A DNA stretch of 5,709 nucleotides from Nitrospinota bacterium (GTDB lineage Bacteria; JADFOP01; DATKYB01): NCBI GenBank assembly GCA_035528715.1, contig DATKYB010000004.1, positions 1-5,709 of the forward strand. Direction: 5' to 3'. The translations under genes were made by a program, and so were the position numbers. Shown here piece by piece: positions 5,191 through 5,709 of this stretch; the first letter of the stretch is position 1, and each line of letters starts with the position of its first letter. Under the pieces are notes generated by a model. That model had not been told where the DNA came from, did no database searches, and worked only from the letters and a program-made list of their open reading frames with translations.

Positions 5191-5709
5191 ATGTTTTCCT
5201 TTCAAGTGTTATCTAAAGATAAAAAGACGTTTGCAAGGGCGGGGATAGTCACAACACCTCATGGGTTGATTGAAACACCGGCCTTTCTTCCTCTCATAAC
5301 CAAAGGTGCTCCTAAGCTCTTTACAATAAATGAGCTAAAAGAAATGTGTATTCATGGCCTCATGGCGAATACCTATCATCTCTATTTAAGACCTGGAACG
5401 GAAGTGATAGCCGAGATAGGAGGGCTCCATAAATTCCTTGGCTGGGATGGGCCTCTTATGACAGATTCTGGTGGTTTTCAGATATTCAGTATGAACCATG
5501 GTCAGGTTTTTCAGGAGATTAAAGGGAAGAGATACCTGAAGAAAGAACAAGAGAAAAGGGGGTGTATAATGAAGAAAGACGATGATGGTGTTGTCTTCAG
5601 GTCATATATTGATGGTTCCCTTAAAAAATTGACTCCTGAAAAGGTAATTGAGGTTCAAGGCATTTTAGGTTCAGATATTATGGTGGTTCTCGATGAATGT
5701 ACCCCTTAT
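5191..5709 (+). CDS. tgt: tRNA-guanine(34) transglycosylase (TGT), N-terminal part
   Basis: The frame is open from an ATG at 5191 to the right edge, giving 173 residues. In bacteria TGT exchanges guanine 34 of GU(N)-anticodon tRNAs for the queuosine precursor preQ1. Family motifs are clear: ETPAFLPLITKGAP, then MANTYHLYLRPG, then GGLHKFLGWDGPLMTDSGGFQ, and FRSYIDGS followed by LDECTPY at the edge. Asp92 and Phe96 correspond to the Z. mobilis active-site Asp102 and the base-stacking Tyr106; Asp168 corresponds to Asp156 and Cys170 to Cys158. The nucleophilic Asp and the zinc site lie beyond the window. The spacing between the two Asp residues is 76 instead of 54, so there is an insertion of about 22 residues after TDSGGFQIFS, with a Lys/Arg-rich segment (about 107-130). 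An in-frame stop at 5179 excludes an earlier start, and no clear ribosome binding site is seen. Confidence 0.95.
   Translation, partial: MFSFQVLSKDKKTFARAGIVTTPHGLIETPAFLPLITKGAPKLFTINELKEMCIHGLMANTYHLYLRPGTEVIAEIGGLHKFLGWDGPLMTDSGGFQIFSMNHGQVFQEIKGKRYLKKEQEKRGCIMKKDDDGVVFRSYIDGSLKKLTPEKVIEVQGILGSDIMVVLDECTPY

Overview
The window is bacterial DNA, clearly AT-rich, with short spacers and overlapping genes. It has no rRNA, tRNA, insertion sequence or CRISPR array. The queuosine-pathway gene tgt, a cytosolic two-component pair and a near-ideal Shine-Dalgarno sequence (positions 3258-3269, complementary to the canonical 16S rRNA 3' end) all point to a bacterium. The gene mix suggests an uncultivated low-GC Gram-negative-type lineage (Desulfobacterota-, Nitrospirota- or Schekmanbacteria-like), but this placement is an impression and not something the sequence proves.

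Layout: (1) On the minus strand at the left edge is the N-terminal part of a YaiI/YqxD (DUF188) protein. (2) A 208-bp AT-rich divergent spacer follows, containing an (AT)10 tract. (3) A tightly packed plus-strand cluster of four genes runs from 483 to 3883. It encodes a 64-aa charged coiled-coil-like small protein, an HDOD protein that still carries HD-type metal ligands, a soluble GAF-PAS histidine kinase, and a single-domain response regulator with a repetitive Lys/Glu-rich tail. The junctions are a 14-nt overlap, a 3-nt gap in the same reading frame, and an 8-nt overlap, so one operon with translational coupling is very likely. (4) On the minus strand is a convergent two-gene unit: a TIM-barrel (xylose isomerase-like/AP endonuclease 2-like) protein followed by a stand-alone EF-Tu domain-2-like protein. 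The last gene of this unit and the response regulator gene share 4 nt at their stop codons. (5) After a 121-bp divergent spacer, the 5' part of tgt runs off the right edge on the plus strand.

The most coherent unit is the four-gene signalling cluster. The kinase probably senses a cytosolic cue through GAF and PAS and phosphorylates the adjacent receiver at Asp54. The HDOD protein and the small protein are the likely partners or outputs. There is no DNA-binding output domain, so the output is probably protein-protein interaction. The most notable features are the HDOD and kinase genes lying in one frame separated by a single TAA, the 60-bp tandem duplication in the response regulator tail, the uncharacterised 64-aa protein, and an insertion of about 22 residues in TGT just after its active-site TDSGGFQ motif.
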